A stretch of 64,000 nucleotides of DNA, from the NCBI GenBank assembly GCA_019639155.1, contig JAHBSJ010000008.1, positions 184,043 to 248,042 on the forward strand. The letters are read 5' to 3'. The notes beneath the pieces are model-generated. The model made no database searches. It saw only the letters and a program-made list of their open reading frames with translations, and was not told the DNA's origin. Below are positions 43,727 to 51,948 of the stretch, in pieces. A program made the translations under genes and the position numbers. This DNA comes from Acidobacteriota bacterium. Lineage in GTDB: Bacteria; Acidobacteriota; Blastocatellia; Pyrinomonadales; Pyrinomonadaceae. The stretch's first letter is position 1. Each line of letters begins with the position of its first letter.

Positions 43727-44431
43727 ATGAAAGCCATCATCACTTCATCGTTGCTGCTTTTTGCTCTTACGATATCGCTGTTCGGCCAGCAGATCGTTGA
43801 GGCTATACGCGGGATCGAGGTCTCGGGTACCGCTGAGCGAATGGTCGAGCCGGACGAACTCACGTTTCGCATCGGACTTGCCGAGCGAATGGGTACGCGC
43901 GGCAAGATCACGATCGAGCAGCAGGAAGCTCAACTGCGGAGCGAACTTCAGAAGATCGGTATAGATACTGACAAGGATCTTTCTATATACGACCTCACGT
44001 CCCGTTACGTGCGGCTCCGGCGCGGCCGTGATGTCATGGCTCGGCAGAATTATCGTCTCGTTATTCGCGATCTGGAAAAGGTCGCACCGCTCCAGGACCT
44101 CGCTGACCGCATCAACGTCGAAGAGCTTTATCTCGTTTTGGCAGAGAATTCCAAGATCGAGGAGATTCGGCGTGAACTTCGTATCGAGGCGATCAGGGAT
44201 GCCAGAGCCAAGGCGGAGTATATGATGCAGGCGATCGGAGGAAGAATAGGAAAGGCCATTTTTGTGAAGGAGATCGCCGAGGACAGCCCATACGACACTC
44301 AGGTATACTACGGAGCCTCAAATGCTGCATACTCGGCCGCAAACGTCGCCGCTCGCTCCGTCGTAATGCCGCTGTCGTTCGCTCCCGAAAAGGTCAAGAT
44401 CGTCGTATTGGCACGGTTCGAGATCCAGTAA
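43727..44431 (+). CDS. SIMPL-domain (DUF541) periplasmic protein
   Basis: A signal peptide (ITSSLLLFALTISLFG, cut before QQIV) is followed by a full SIMPL domain: IEVSGTAERMVEPDELTFRI, then the helix and strand DLTSRYVRLRRGRDVMARQNYRLVIR and the C-terminal AIRDARAKAEYMMQAIGGRIGK. Family members are periplasmic or outer-membrane proteins linked to oxidative stress or pore-like assemblies; function is unsettled. GGAGG precedes the start. A decayed relative is at 30723-31009. Confidence 0.9.
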   Translation: MKAIITSSLLLFALTISLFGQQIVEAIRGIEVSGTAERMVEPDELTFRIGLAERMGTRGKITIEQQEAQLRSELQKIGIDTDKDLSIYDLTSRYVRLRRGRDVMARQNYRLVIRDLEKVAPLQDLADRINVEELYLVLAENSKIEEIRRELRIEAIRDARAKAEYMMQAIGGRIGKAIFVKEIAEDSPYDTQVYYGASNAAYSAANVAARSVVMPLSFAPEKVKIVVLARFEIQ

Positions 44432-44456
44432 ATTTTTGCAAGCTTTGATCCGGACG

Positions 44457-44504
44457 CCGTTCTTTCATTGTCAGTCGAACTGATAGAGAAAGAACGGAGT
44501 TTTT
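44457..44504 (+). terminator. Hairpin between the SIMPL gene and the next gene, covering the ribosome-binding site
   Basis: CCGTTCTTTC (44457-44466) pairs perfectly with GAAAGAACGG (44488-44497); a small inner stem CAGT/ACTG lies in the loop. Five T residues follow at 44500-44504. It has the form of a terminator for the SIMPL gene, but the second arm also contains part of the CGGAG ribosome-binding site of the gene at 44505, so it can act on translation as well. Confidence 0.65.
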
Positions 44505-45023
44505 ATGCCTGCATTTACTGATCCTTTGAGCAATTTGAAAGTGGCGAGCCCGTGTCCGGCGGATTGGGACGCGATGTACGGGAATGAGCGCGTCAGGTTC
44601 TGCGGCGACTGTAAGCTCAATGTTTACAACCTTTCCGGCATGACGCGGGACGAAGCAGAGAGCCTGATCATCAATACCGAAGGCCGCCTGTGCGTGCGAT
44701 TTTATCGACGCCGCGACGGCAGCATCCTGACGCAGGATTGCCCGGTCGGCTGGGCAAAGGTAAAACACCGTGCACGCCTTTTCTGCGCAGCCGCTGCCTC
44801 GCTGCTGATGTCGCTGTTGACGGGAGTTTTCTTTGTTCAGCTTTTTTCGCGAACGTCAGAACCGCAGCGGCCGATCGTGATGGGTGCGATACCGTTTGAA
44901 AAACAGCGTGAGCCCGAACTATATCCGGTACAGGGAAACATTGCGCCGCCGATCGAGGTGAAAGGTGAGATGTTGATGGAAGACGTTCGTAAAACGCCGC
45001 CCGCGAAGACAAGCCGCCGTTAG
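44505..45023 (+). CDS. Cys-rich, single-TM hypothetical protein
   Basis: The N-terminal 90 residues carry a fixed pattern of cysteines: SPCPADWDAMYGNERVRFCG, then CKLNVYNLSGMTRDEAE, GRLCVRFYRRRDGSI and QDCPVGW. I know this pattern from unnamed proteins of planctomycetes and acidobacteria; it may bind metal. A TM helix (about residues 97-116) and a Pro-rich tail follow. The start lies in a hairpin that may hide its ribosome-binding site. Function unknown. Its stop overlaps the convergent VWFA gene by four bases. Confidence 0.78.
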   Translation: MPAFTDPLSNLKVASPCPADWDAMYGNERVRFCGDCKLNVYNLSGMTRDEAESLIINTEGRLCVRFYRRRDGSILTQDCPVGWAKVKHRARLFCAAAASLLMSLLTGVFFVQLFSRTSEPQRPIVMGAIPFEKQREPELYPVQGNIAPPIEVKGEMLMEDVRKTPPAKTSRR

Positions 45024-46117
45024 TTGCCGCGCAGATAGAATCCTTTGCGCGAACGCACCTTTGCGTCGCTGCGGCCTGTGACGGTTACGGCGATCGGCAC
45101 GAAACGGTCTGCGGGGCCGTCGGCGTCGGTGTAATACTGGATCAGATATTGCGAACGCAGTTCGTTGGCAAGCTGCGTGAAGATACGGTCGAGCACTTCG
45201 CCGTTCTTGTTGCGGTTCGCGTTATTCAGATATTCGTTCTTTGTATCGATCGGCGAGAAACGCGGCAGAAAAGCAGAGCCGCCGGTCGCGTCCGCAAAAA
45301 GCTGCATGTTTTCCTGCCCGAAAACGCTGATGGCGTTCAGGTGAAAAGAACTTCCGCCCGGATTTATCGAATAAAAGACGGCGTCGGCGTCCTGCAGCAG
45401 GCGTCCGACACGCTGGCGCTCGGCACGGCTTGCGTCGTCGCGGAGCTTGACGGTCATTTGATACAGCGACTTGCTGTCCAGCGTATTGATCTTCTCACCC
45501 GCACGTCGATTGCCTGACTGAATTGCTTTCCGGATCTGTTCACTGTTCGTGTCCTCGCCATCCGAGATGACCAGAATGACGCGGCGTGAGTTTTCTGCGG
45601 CATTTTCGCGAAGATGCTTTGCGGCAGCGGCAACCGTGTCGTAAAACGCGGTGTATTCTTTTGTCGCTTCGATCTTGTTGAGGGCGGCAACGGCACCGTC
45701 GGCATTCGCACGTGCGCCGACAAGTACCGCTTTTGAGCCTATGGAAAACACCGCAGCGTTGTCCTGAGGCCGCATTACGTCGCGTAGGAATTTTGCCGCG
45801 GTCTCAAGCTGGAAACGGAACATTGGGCTGGTCGTTGCCGAAATGTCGAAAAGCAGTGCTATCTCCAGCGGCACATCAGCCGCCGAACCGACGCTTTCGA
45901 TCGCCTGTGCTCGGCCGTTCTCCGTCAGCCGAAAATCGTTCGCTGTCAGCCCCGAAACGGCGTTCCCGTTTGCGTCCGTGACCGAAACCGGAATGACGAT
46001 CAGCCGCGAATCAACGCGGATCACTTCGTCCTCGTCAGGCTTTGTCGGGACCTGTGAATAGACGGGCAACGACGCCGCAAAGATCACAAATACTGCAAAT
46101 AAACGGCTTAGCGACAT
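45020..46117 (-). CDS. VWFA-related Acidobacterial-domain protein
   Basis: A signal peptide (LFAVFVIFAASLPVYS) is followed by a short beta region (RVDSRLIVIPVSVTDANG) and a von Willebrand A-like domain. Its MIDAS-like site is LLFDISATTSPMF with the second Asp in VISDGEDTNSEQ. The order SVTDANGNAVSGLTANDF is diagnostic of the VWFA-related domain widely amplified in Acidobacteria. Such proteins are surface or periplasmic and of unknown partners. This gene is one of the better taxonomic hints in the window. It is separated from the OmpA gene by a terminator of the latter. Confidence 0.9.
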   Translation of the reverse strand: MSLSRLFAVFVIFAASLPVYSQVPTKPDEDEVIRVDSRLIVIPVSVTDANGNAVSGLTANDFRLTENGRAQAIESVGSAADVPLEIALLFDISATTSPMFRFQLETAAKFLRDVMRPQDNAAVFSIGSKAVLVGARANADGAVAALNKIEATKEYTAFYDTVAAAAKHLRENAAENSRRVILVISDGEDTNSEQIRKAIQSGNRRAGEKINTLDSKSLYQMTVKLRDDASRAERQRVGRLLQDADAVFYSINPGGSSFHLNAISVFGQENMQLFADATGGSAFLPRFSPIDTKNEYLNNANRNKNGEVLDRIFTQLANELRSQYLIQYYTDADGPADRFVPIAVTVTGRSDAKVRSRKGFYLRGN

Positions 46118-46136
46118 TCAAGAGGTTGCGATGAGC

Positions 46137-46168
46137 AAAAAGAGGCGGCATTATCAAAACGCCGCCTC
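46137..46168 (-). terminator. Terminator of the OmpA-family gene
   Basis: GCCGCCTC and GAGGCGGC arms (46142-46149 with 46161-46168) form a perfect 8-bp stem, followed on the minus strand by five U residues (complement of 46137-46141). Confidence 0.85.
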
Positions 46169-46186
46169 GTCGGATCACGGAGAGAT

Positions 46187-47146
46187 CTAATTGTCGTCAG
46201 ACGCCGGACGAACCTCGACATTCTGATTGATGCCGCGGCTGACCATCAGTTTGACCTCGACGCGGCGGTTCTGTTCGCGGCCCGCTGCGGTGCGGTTGTC
46301 AGCGACCGGCTGCAGAACGCCAAAACCGTACGATTCGACAAAGCGGCGAAGCGGGACGTTGTGCGTCTGGATCAGATAGTCCTTGACGGCCTTTGCACGG
46401 CGTTCGCTGAGCACTTTGTTCTGCTGGGCATTGCCTTCGGACGAAGCAAAGCCCGTCACCTCGATGACATAGCCTTTCAGCGTCATCGCTTTCGCAGCGA
46501 CCTGATCGAGAGCGGCTTTGCCTTCAGGCGAAAGCACCGCACTGTTGACGCGGAAGTTCACAGTGGTCGCTGACTGCAGCACGTAATCGTCCAGATCCGA
46601 GATGCGGCGGTTCGTCGCGTTTACGCCTTCGATCGCGGCATCTGCCGAATCCTGAGCTGCCTTTGCACCGCCGCGGGCGGCGTTCGAGATAGCCATCAGC
46701 TCATCGATCTGGCCTGATACGCGTTGTGCGTTTTCCTCAGCGGCCGACAGCCTTTCCTCGGCGGGCGAAACTCGTGAATCGATCGACTGCGCGGTTTGCA
46801 GGTTGCTCTTGTCAAAGCGAACCTTGGTCACATTCACGCTGCCGCTGCTGTCACCGACGCCCTCGATCTCCATATTCAGGCCGCGGACGAGTGCCGAGAC
46901 CGGATAGCGGTCGCCGCCGCCCCAAAAACTGTTGTGTTTGATGTCAGCACGCGGTGCGATCACGATACGCGTATCGATGCCCACGCTGTCGCGTACGATA
47001 AAGGTGCTTTCCGCCTCTTTTTGGACGATAACGCCTTTGATCTTGTATTTCTGTCCTGCAACTGCGGTGCGAAGCTGCGTTGATTGTGCGATGGCGCCGA
47101 CAACGCCGACGCTCAACAATATGAAAAGAACGGATAATTTCCTCAT
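46187..47146 (-). CDS. OmpA-family protein
   Basis: Signal peptide (FILLSVGVVGAIA, cut near QSTQ), an N-terminal beta domain of about 110 residues (GQKYKIKGVIVQKEAESTF), a helical coiled-coil linker (about residues 120-185) and a C-terminal OmpA domain. The OmpA part has VNFRVNSAVLSPEGKAAL and EVTGFASSEGN, then the peptidoglycan-binding LSERRAKAVKDYLI and GREQNRRVEVKL. The N-terminal domain resembles a bacterial OB-like domain. It should bridge an outer-membrane or periplasmic component to peptidoglycan. Followed by a terminator. Confidence 0.92.
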   Translation of the reverse strand: MRKLSVLFILLSVGVVGAIAQSTQLRTAVAGQKYKIKGVIVQKEAESTFIVRDSVGIDTRIVIAPRADIKHNSFWGGGDRYPVSALVRGLNMEIEGVGDSSGSVNVTKVRFDKSNLQTAQSIDSRVSPAEERLSAAEENAQRVSGQIDELMAISNAARGGAKAAQDSADAAIEGVNATNRRISDLDDYVLQSATTVNFRVNSAVLSPEGKAALDQVAAKAMTLKGYVIEVTGFASSEGNAQQNKVLSERRAKAVKDYLIQTHNVPLRRFVESYGFGVLQPVADNRTAAGREQNRRVEVKLMVSRGINQNVEVRPASDDN

Positions 47147-47247
47147 AGTGACTCCTGTTTCAAACCGATGATAAAAAGGATTCCGGCAAGTTTGACGCCT
47201 CAGTTGCGGTGCGGGTTGTCGGATTTTTTCGGGCGAAATATCACCCG

Positions 47248-47288
47248 CAAAAACTTAATGGTCTGATGATATCGCACACCAGACCATT
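47248..47288 (-). terminator. Terminator of the E2 gene
   Basis: AATGGTCTG and CAGACCATT (47257-47265 with 47280-47288) form a perfect 9-bp stem, with a U-run on the minus strand side (complement of 47249-47253). It lies 20 bases after the E2 stop. Confidence 0.85.
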
Positions 47289-47308
47289 TGCCAACAAATT
47301 TTAACAGT

Positions 47309-49042
47309 TTATCCGATCTCGAATTGGGCGTTCTCGAGATATCGTTTCATAAAGGACAGGAATTTCTCGGCATCCGCACCGTCAACCACGCGGTGATCAT
47401 AGGTGAGTGCGAAATACGCCATTTGCCTAATGGCGATGTAATCGTCGCCGTCCGGCGAGGTCAGCACCTTCGGGCGTTTTTCGATGGTGCCGACGCAAAG
47501 TATCGCGACCTGCGGCTGATTGATGATCGGCGTACCGTAAAGCCCGCCGAAAACACCCGGATTCGTAATGGTGAATGTCCCGCCCTGAACTTCGTCAGGG
47601 TTGAGTTTCTTTCCGCGGGCACGGTCGGCGAGGTCGTTTGCCTTCACGGCTATTTCAGCCAACGACATCGTTTCGGCGTTCTTGATGACGGGAACGATCA
47701 GCCCCCAATCGAGAGCGACCGCCATGCCGAGATTGATGTCGCCTTTGTAAATGATGTTGTCGCCGTCAACCTGTGAATTGACGATGCGGTGCTCGCGAAT
47801 AGCCGCCGTAACCGCCTGAAAAATGAACGGCATGAACGTAAGTTTTGTGCCATATTTCGCTTGGAACGCCGCCTGATTTGCCGCACGGAAACGCGCGACG
47901 TTCGTCATGTCGATCTCGTAAACGCTGGTCACGTGCGCCGACGTCTGCTTTGAGAACGTCATGTGTTCCGCGATCTTTTTCCGCATCACGGACATTTTCT
48001 CGACGCGGTCTTCCATCGTCGTGAGGTTGTTCGGGGTGACGAATGCGGGCTTTGCCGCGGGCGTTGCGGAAACGGCAGGAGCGGCGGCCGCACCTTTGAC
48101 AAGAAGATCCTGCGGACGAAGAGCGGCACCGGTTTCGATGAACGCCAGAATGTCGCTTTTTGTAACGCGGCCGCTGATGCCGCTGCCGGGAATTCGCGTT
48201 ATGTCGATGCCGTGCTCGCTCGCGATCTTGCGCACGAGCGGGCTGGATTTGGTTCTGCGGAGTTCATCGACGGTGGCGTTGCCGTTGCTCGATGCGGCGA
48301 CGGCCTTTGCGTGAACCTGCGGTGCTTTCGGCTCGAGATCCGATCCGGTCGCTGACGCTCCCGGTTCTGACTTTGGAGCTTCCGTTTTCGGCTGATGAGC
48401 GCTAACGGCTCCTTCGACGCCGACGAGAGCTACGACGGAGCCGACCTCTACCGTTTCGCCTTCCTGAACGTTGATCGCGAGCAGTTTGCCCGCGGCCGGC
48501 GAGGGAACTTCGGCATCGACCTTGTCCGTCGATATCTCAAGCAGCGGCTCGTCTTTCTCGATACTATCGCCGACGGATTTGAGCCATTTCGAGACGGTGC
48601 CTTCGGTGATGGATTCGCCCATCTGCGGCATCACGACCTCGGTCGCATTGCCCGATGGTGCAGCGGTTTTCGCCGGTTCAGCCTGCGGAGTTTCAGAAAC
48701 AGGTTCGGAGGGAATAGCCTCGGGTTCGGGTTCAGACGCCGACGTCATCTCGACATCGGATGAGGATTCCTGTGCGGGAGCCGACGCGGCGGCTCCGGAC
48801 TCGCCTTCCTCGCCGACGACGGCGATAACGGTGCCGACCTCGACGGTCTCGCCTTCCTGATGGCGTATCTCGAGCAGAACGCCCGCTCCGGGGCTTGGCA
48901 CTTCGGCATCGACCTTATCGGTCGAGATCTCGAGGATCGCCTCGTCCTTCTCAATGCGGTCACCGACCGATTTCAGCCATTTTGAAACGGTTCCTTCGGT
49001 AATGGACTCGCCCATTTGGGGCATTACGACTTCTACGCTCAT
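47309..49042 (-). CDS. sucB: 2-oxoacid dehydrogenase E2 with two lipoyl domains
   Basis: Dihydrolipoamide acyltransferase core of a 2-oxoacid dehydrogenase complex. The start MSVEVVMPQMGE at 49042 has GGAG five bases upstream. Two lipoyl domains (each with the lipoyl Lys in EISTDKVDAEVPSP) lie at residues 1-75 and about 135-210; an E3-binding domain (SSPLVRKIASEHGIDITRI) follows and the catalytic domain has the His in YDHRVVDGADAEKFL. The MPQMGESITEGT form of the lipoyl domain is that of 2-oxoglutarate or branched-chain complexes, so the substrate is not certain. E1 genes are not here; an E3 gene lies at 59878. Confidence 0.92.
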   Translation of the reverse strand: MSVEVVMPQMGESITEGTVSKWLKSVGDRIEKDEAILEISTDKVDAEVPSPGAGVLLEIRHQEGETVEVGTVIAVVGEEGESGAAASAPAQESSSDVEMTSASEPEPEAIPSEPVSETPQAEPAKTAAPSGNATEVVMPQMGESITEGTVSKWLKSVGDSIEKDEPLLEISTDKVDAEVPSPAAGKLLAINVQEGETVEVGSVVALVGVEGAVSAHQPKTEAPKSEPGASATGSDLEPKAPQVHAKAVAASSNGNATVDELRRTKSSPLVRKIASEHGIDITRIPGSGISGRVTKSDILAFIETGAALRPQDLLVKGAAAAPAVSATPAAKPAFVTPNNLTTMEDRVEKMSVMRKKIAEHMTFSKQTSAHVTSVYEIDMTNVARFRAANQAAFQAKYGTKLTFMPFIFQAVTAAIREHRIVNSQVDGDNIIYKGDINLGMAVALDWGLIVPVIKNAETMSLAEIAVKANDLADRARGKKLNPDEVQGGTFTITNPGVFGGLYGTPIINQPQVAILCVGTIEKRPKVLTSPDGDDYIAIRQMAYFALTYDHRVVDGADAEKFLSFMKRYLENAQFEIG

Positions 49043-49129
49043 AAAAACTCCGCAAATTTCCGCAGAAATGCCTCCCGTATTTGGGAAACAAATAGAATAC
49101 CGCAAATTCAGCGGCATTGAAATTCGCGG

Positions 49130-49537
49130 TCAAGCGGAGATGCGGCTTTGAATGTGGGAAAAAAGCTCTTCGGAACGGTCAAGTGCGGTAGGAAGCTGGA
49201 GCTTTTCGCCTTTTGCGAGCGATAAAACGCCGGTCTTTTCGGCGCCGGAAATATCGCTCCAAATTAAAGATCTGTCGCGAAACTTGAGCCCGTTCTCATA
49301 GATCTCGACGACCGTCCGTCGCTGACGTATCCAAGAGAACATAGTAACGATATAGACCAGTAGAAATGCTGTCGAAAGCAGGAAATAGCCGATATTCTGC
49401 CGAATATAAAATGCCAGCATCATCGCCATGAAAAACAAAAATGACAGCACGGCGATGAAAACCGCCCGCTGCATCTGAGCGGGCGATGTCGTGTGAACGG
49501 CGATGAGCCGGCCGAGATTTTTTTTGTCGGAGCTCAA
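49130..49537 (-). CDS. Two-TM membrane protein with PH-like C-terminus
   Basis: 135 residues: N-terminal cytoplasmic basic segment, two adjacent membrane helices (AVFIAVLSFLFFMAMMLAFY and NIGYFLLSTAFLLVYIVTMF), then a soluble C-terminal domain of about 55 residues with a YcxB/PH-like pattern (VVEIYENGLKFRDRSLIWSDIS). Function unknown. It is the last gene of the minus-strand run that begins with serA, 10 bases from the DUF4242 gene. Confidence 0.8.
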   Translation of the reverse strand: MSSDKKNLGRLIAVHTTSPAQMQRAVFIAVLSFLFFMAMMLAFYIRQNIGYFLLSTAFLLVYIVTMFSWIRQRRTVVEIYENGLKFRDRSLIWSDISGAEKTGVLSLAKGEKLQLPTALDRSEELFSHIQSRISA

Positions 49538-49547
49538 GGCGAAAAGT

Positions 49548-49823
49548 TCAGGCTGCGGCTCGCGAAGGATCGATCAGCGCACGCACTTCGGAGATGCTGT
49601 TCGCGGGAAAGCCCGACTCACGAGCGTGTTCCTCGATCATTTCCTTGTTCGGTGCCGTATAGACGCAATAGATCTTGTTGTCGGTGACGTAACTGTGTAT
49701 CCACTGTATCTCGGCACCCATCGCGTTCAGCACGCTGCAAGATCTTGCAGACGCGCCCTGCAGATCGGCGGCGGTCATCGATCCGGCACCGGGAATTTCT
49801 CTTTCAATTACAAATTTTGGCAT
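49548..49823 (-). CDS. DUF4242 protein
   Basis: About 92 residues in the DUF4242 family: PKFVIEREIPGAGSMTAADLQGAS, then IQWIHSYVTDNKIYCVYTAPNKEMIEEHA with the closing GFPANSISEVRALIDP. A streptomycete member binds nickel and folds as a ferredoxin-like protein. A metal-related role fits the cation-transport genes upstream, but the link is only by position. Confidence 0.85.
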   Translation of the reverse strand: MPKFVIEREIPGAGSMTAADLQGASARSCSVLNAMGAEIQWIHSYVTDNKIYCVYTAPNKEMIEEHARESGFPANSISEVRALIDPSRAAA

Positions 49824-49838
49824 CAATCTCCTCCTTCT

Positions 49839-50288
49839 TTAGTTATCTAGTTTCTTTGTTTCGGCATCGTCAAATTCTTCTTCGAAAAGCCGGCTGACGA
49901 CCGAACCGGGCTCAGTGATCATGCTTGGCGTGTCGGCATGTGCGGCCTCGAACGCGGCGATAGCTGACTTTGCTCTTTCTACGTCAACTTTCGCGAGCTT
50001 TAGGATCAGCTTCCCGTCATTGTTCGGTAATTCGGCAAGACGCGTCAGCGATTTCAGGCGAATTTCGATCTTTGCTCCATAGCCGGCAAATCCTTTCTTG
50101 AATTTTACATCCAGTATCTCGGCCATCGGCAGCCGAGTTTCGCGAACGCCGGTCGGAAACAGGTCGAGGATCTTCGATTCAAATTCGAGCACGACGCCGG
50201 CGGTAGAAAATTTCGCCACACCGTTATACGAACGAAAGCCGTTCGCACTCGAAGCTTTGAAAGGTATGCTGACGAAATTTTCCATCAC
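49839..50288 (-). CDS. Hypothetical protein, PH-like
   Basis: 149 residues without a signal peptide or TM helix. The beta-rich N-terminal part (YNGVAKFSTAGVVLEFESKI, then LPMAEILDVKFKKGFAGYGAKIEIRL) resembles a PH-like domain and the C-terminal part (ERAKSAIAAFEAAHADT) is helical. It is one base from the CBU_0592-type gene and 15 bases from DUF4242, clearly in the same operon. Function unknown. Confidence 0.75.
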   Translation of the reverse strand: MMENFVSIPFKASSANGFRSYNGVAKFSTAGVVLEFESKILDLFPTGVRETRLPMAEILDVKFKKGFAGYGAKIEIRLKSLTRLAELPNNDGKLILKLAKVDVERAKSAIAAFEAAHADTPSMITEPGSVVSRLFEEEFDDAETKKLDN

Positions 50289-50537
50289 CTAATTGCGGCT
50301 CGCGAAATATCGGACGATGCCGTAAACGCTAATGATAAGCCAAAACGCCTCCACGATAAACGCTGAAAGATTAAAGCTGTAATAAAGCGAGATCAGGATC
50401 AAAGCGGCGCCGATGGCGTTGAGCAGCGAATAGGAAAGCTGCGTGCTCAGGAGCCGGCCCGTTTGCAGCAGCACGTACGTGATGATGATCATCGCCACGC
50501 CGACGGTTCCAAGGACGTCAAAGATCGTGATATTCAT
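50289..50537 (-). CDS. CBU_0592-like three-TM membrane protein
   Basis: 82 residues with three hydrophobic helices: VLGTVGVAMIIITYVLLQTG, LLNAIGAALILISLYYSF and AFIVEAFWLIISVYGIVRYF. The pattern is that of the small CBU_0592-like membrane proteins. It lies 3 bases after the exchanger gene. Function unknown. Confidence 0.85.
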   Translation of the reverse strand: MNITIFDVLGTVGVAMIIITYVLLQTGRLLSTQLSYSLLNAIGAALILISLYYSFNLSAFIVEAFWLIISVYGIVRYFASRN

Positions 50538-50540
50538 CGA

Positions 50541-51464
50541 TTATTGCTGAAGTATGGTCAACGTATATGCCAGATATAGTATCAATAGCATCACGCCGCG
50601 GCGACGGCCGATGATGCCTCCGCGGCCGGGGAATGTCAGAGCGATAGTAATTACACCGAACCCGAGCCCGATCGCGAGTTCTCTGAGCGGCAGGTTTTCC
50701 ATCGGGCGGATCAGCGTCGCGACCGATACGATCCAGAAGTTGTTGAAGATGTTGCTGCCGAGAATAGTGCCGAGCCCGATCTCTTCGTGGCCGCGAAGTT
50801 TCGATATTATCACGGTCGCAAGCTCCGGAAACGAAGTCCCGATGGCAACGACGGTCGCTCCTATAACGAATTCTTCCAGTCCGAACGATGTCGCGATGCC
50901 CTTCGCTCCCCAGACGATCGCACGGCCCGCAAAGATCAACAGGCCAAGCCCGACGACGACAGAAACCACGATGCTAAGACGGTTCTGATCGCCCAAAACC
51001 TCTTCGGCCATGCTTCGCTGCTTTCTGACCTCAATGACAACCGCGACGATCCAGACGACGAACGCGAACAGCATTATCGCGCCGTCGATACGGGAAAGCT
51101 CGCCGTCGAGAACAAGCAATCCTGTCAACAGCGGTGCCAAGATCGCGACGGGGAAATCTCGTTTTACGCTGTCACGCGGTGCCTTGAGCGCAGCAAACAA
51201 TAGTGCAACGCCAAGCACGAGCCCGATGTTCGCGACGTTGCTGCCAAGCGCGTCGCCGAGTGCGATGTGAGGTTTTCCTTCGAGCGAGGCATTGACGGAA
51301 ACGGCGAGTTCGGGGCTCGATGTCGCAAATGCGGCGACGGTCGCGCCGATGATGCCCGCGGGAATTCGTGCCCACGCCGCCAGTCCGACGGCACCGCGGA
51401 CGAACATCTCGCCGCCAAAGCCTGCGGCTGCAAGTCCGAGAGCGAGGATCAGGTAATCATTCAA
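50541..51464 (-). CDS. CaCA-family sodium/calcium exchanger (second of two)
   Basis: Ten membrane helices with the two inverted alpha-repeats: FATSSPELAVSVNASLEG followed by GDALGSNVANIGLVLG, and GTSFPELATVIISKL followed by GTILGSNIFNNFW. The acidic residues of both repeats are present, so it should move Ca2+ (or K+) against Na+ or H+. It is 35% or so like the exchanger at 54441 by eye, but clearly a distinct paralog. Both flank a CBS protein and a calcium ATPase. Confidence 0.93.
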   Translation of the reverse strand: MNDYLILALGLAAAGFGGEMFVRGAVGLAAWARIPAGIIGATVAAFATSSPELAVSVNASLEGKPHIALGDALGSNVANIGLVLGVALLFAALKAPRDSVKRDFPVAILAPLLTGLLVLDGELSRIDGAIMLFAFVVWIVAVVIEVRKQRSMAEEVLGDQNRLSIVVSVVVGLGLLIFAGRAIVWGAKGIATSFGLEEFVIGATVVAIGTSFPELATVIISKLRGHEEIGLGTILGSNIFNNFWIVSVATLIRPMENLPLRELAIGLGFGVITIALTFPGRGGIIGRRRGVMLLILYLAYTLTILQQ

Positions 51465-51486
51465 AACAAGATCGCGAAAGAGAGTA

Positions 51487-51936
51487 TCATACGCGTCCGG
51501 CCATCAGCCGCAGCAAATCGTGGCGGGCGATGATGCCGACGGGCCGTCCATCGCGGACGACGGGGACGCGGTTGATGTCGTGTTCCAGCATCAGCTCGAC
51601 GGCTCGGTTGACGGACTCGTCCTCTTCGATGGTAACGACGTTCTTGACCATTATCTCGGAAACCGGAGTTTGCCGAGCCTCGGCGTAAATGTTCGCGACG
51701 CTGGTATCCGACAGCCAACGGCCGAGCAGCTGCGGCGCCCGAAATGTCGAGAAAGGAATGCCCTTGCTCTTTGCCGCAAAACTAGCCTCGGTAACGATGC
51801 CCGCAATTTTGCCATCTGCATCTACCACCGGAACGCAGCCGATGCCTTTGTCGAGCATCAGGCGGGCAACGTCTTCCAATGAGGTCGATTCACCGACCGT
51901 GATCGCAGGTGATGCCATTATCTCATTTACTTTCAT
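51487..51936 (-). CDS. Tandem CBS-domain protein
   Basis: 149 residues with two CBS domains: KVNEIMASPAITVGESTSLEDVARLMLDKGIGCVPVVD and VSEIMVKNVVTIEEDESVNRAVELML, closing with INRVPVVRDGRPVGIIARHDLL. CBS pairs bind adenine nucleotides and regulate transporters or enzymes. Here it lies between two ion transporters, which suggests a regulatory role on one of them (inference by position). Confidence 0.9.
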   Translation of the reverse strand: MKVNEIMASPAITVGESTSLEDVARLMLDKGIGCVPVVDADGKIAGIVTEASFAAKSKGIPFSTFRAPQLLGRWLSDTSVANIYAEARQTPVSEIMVKNVVTIEEDESVNRAVELMLEHDINRVPVVRDGRPVGIIARHDLLRLMAGRV

Positions 51937-51948
51937 AGCTTTACGCGA

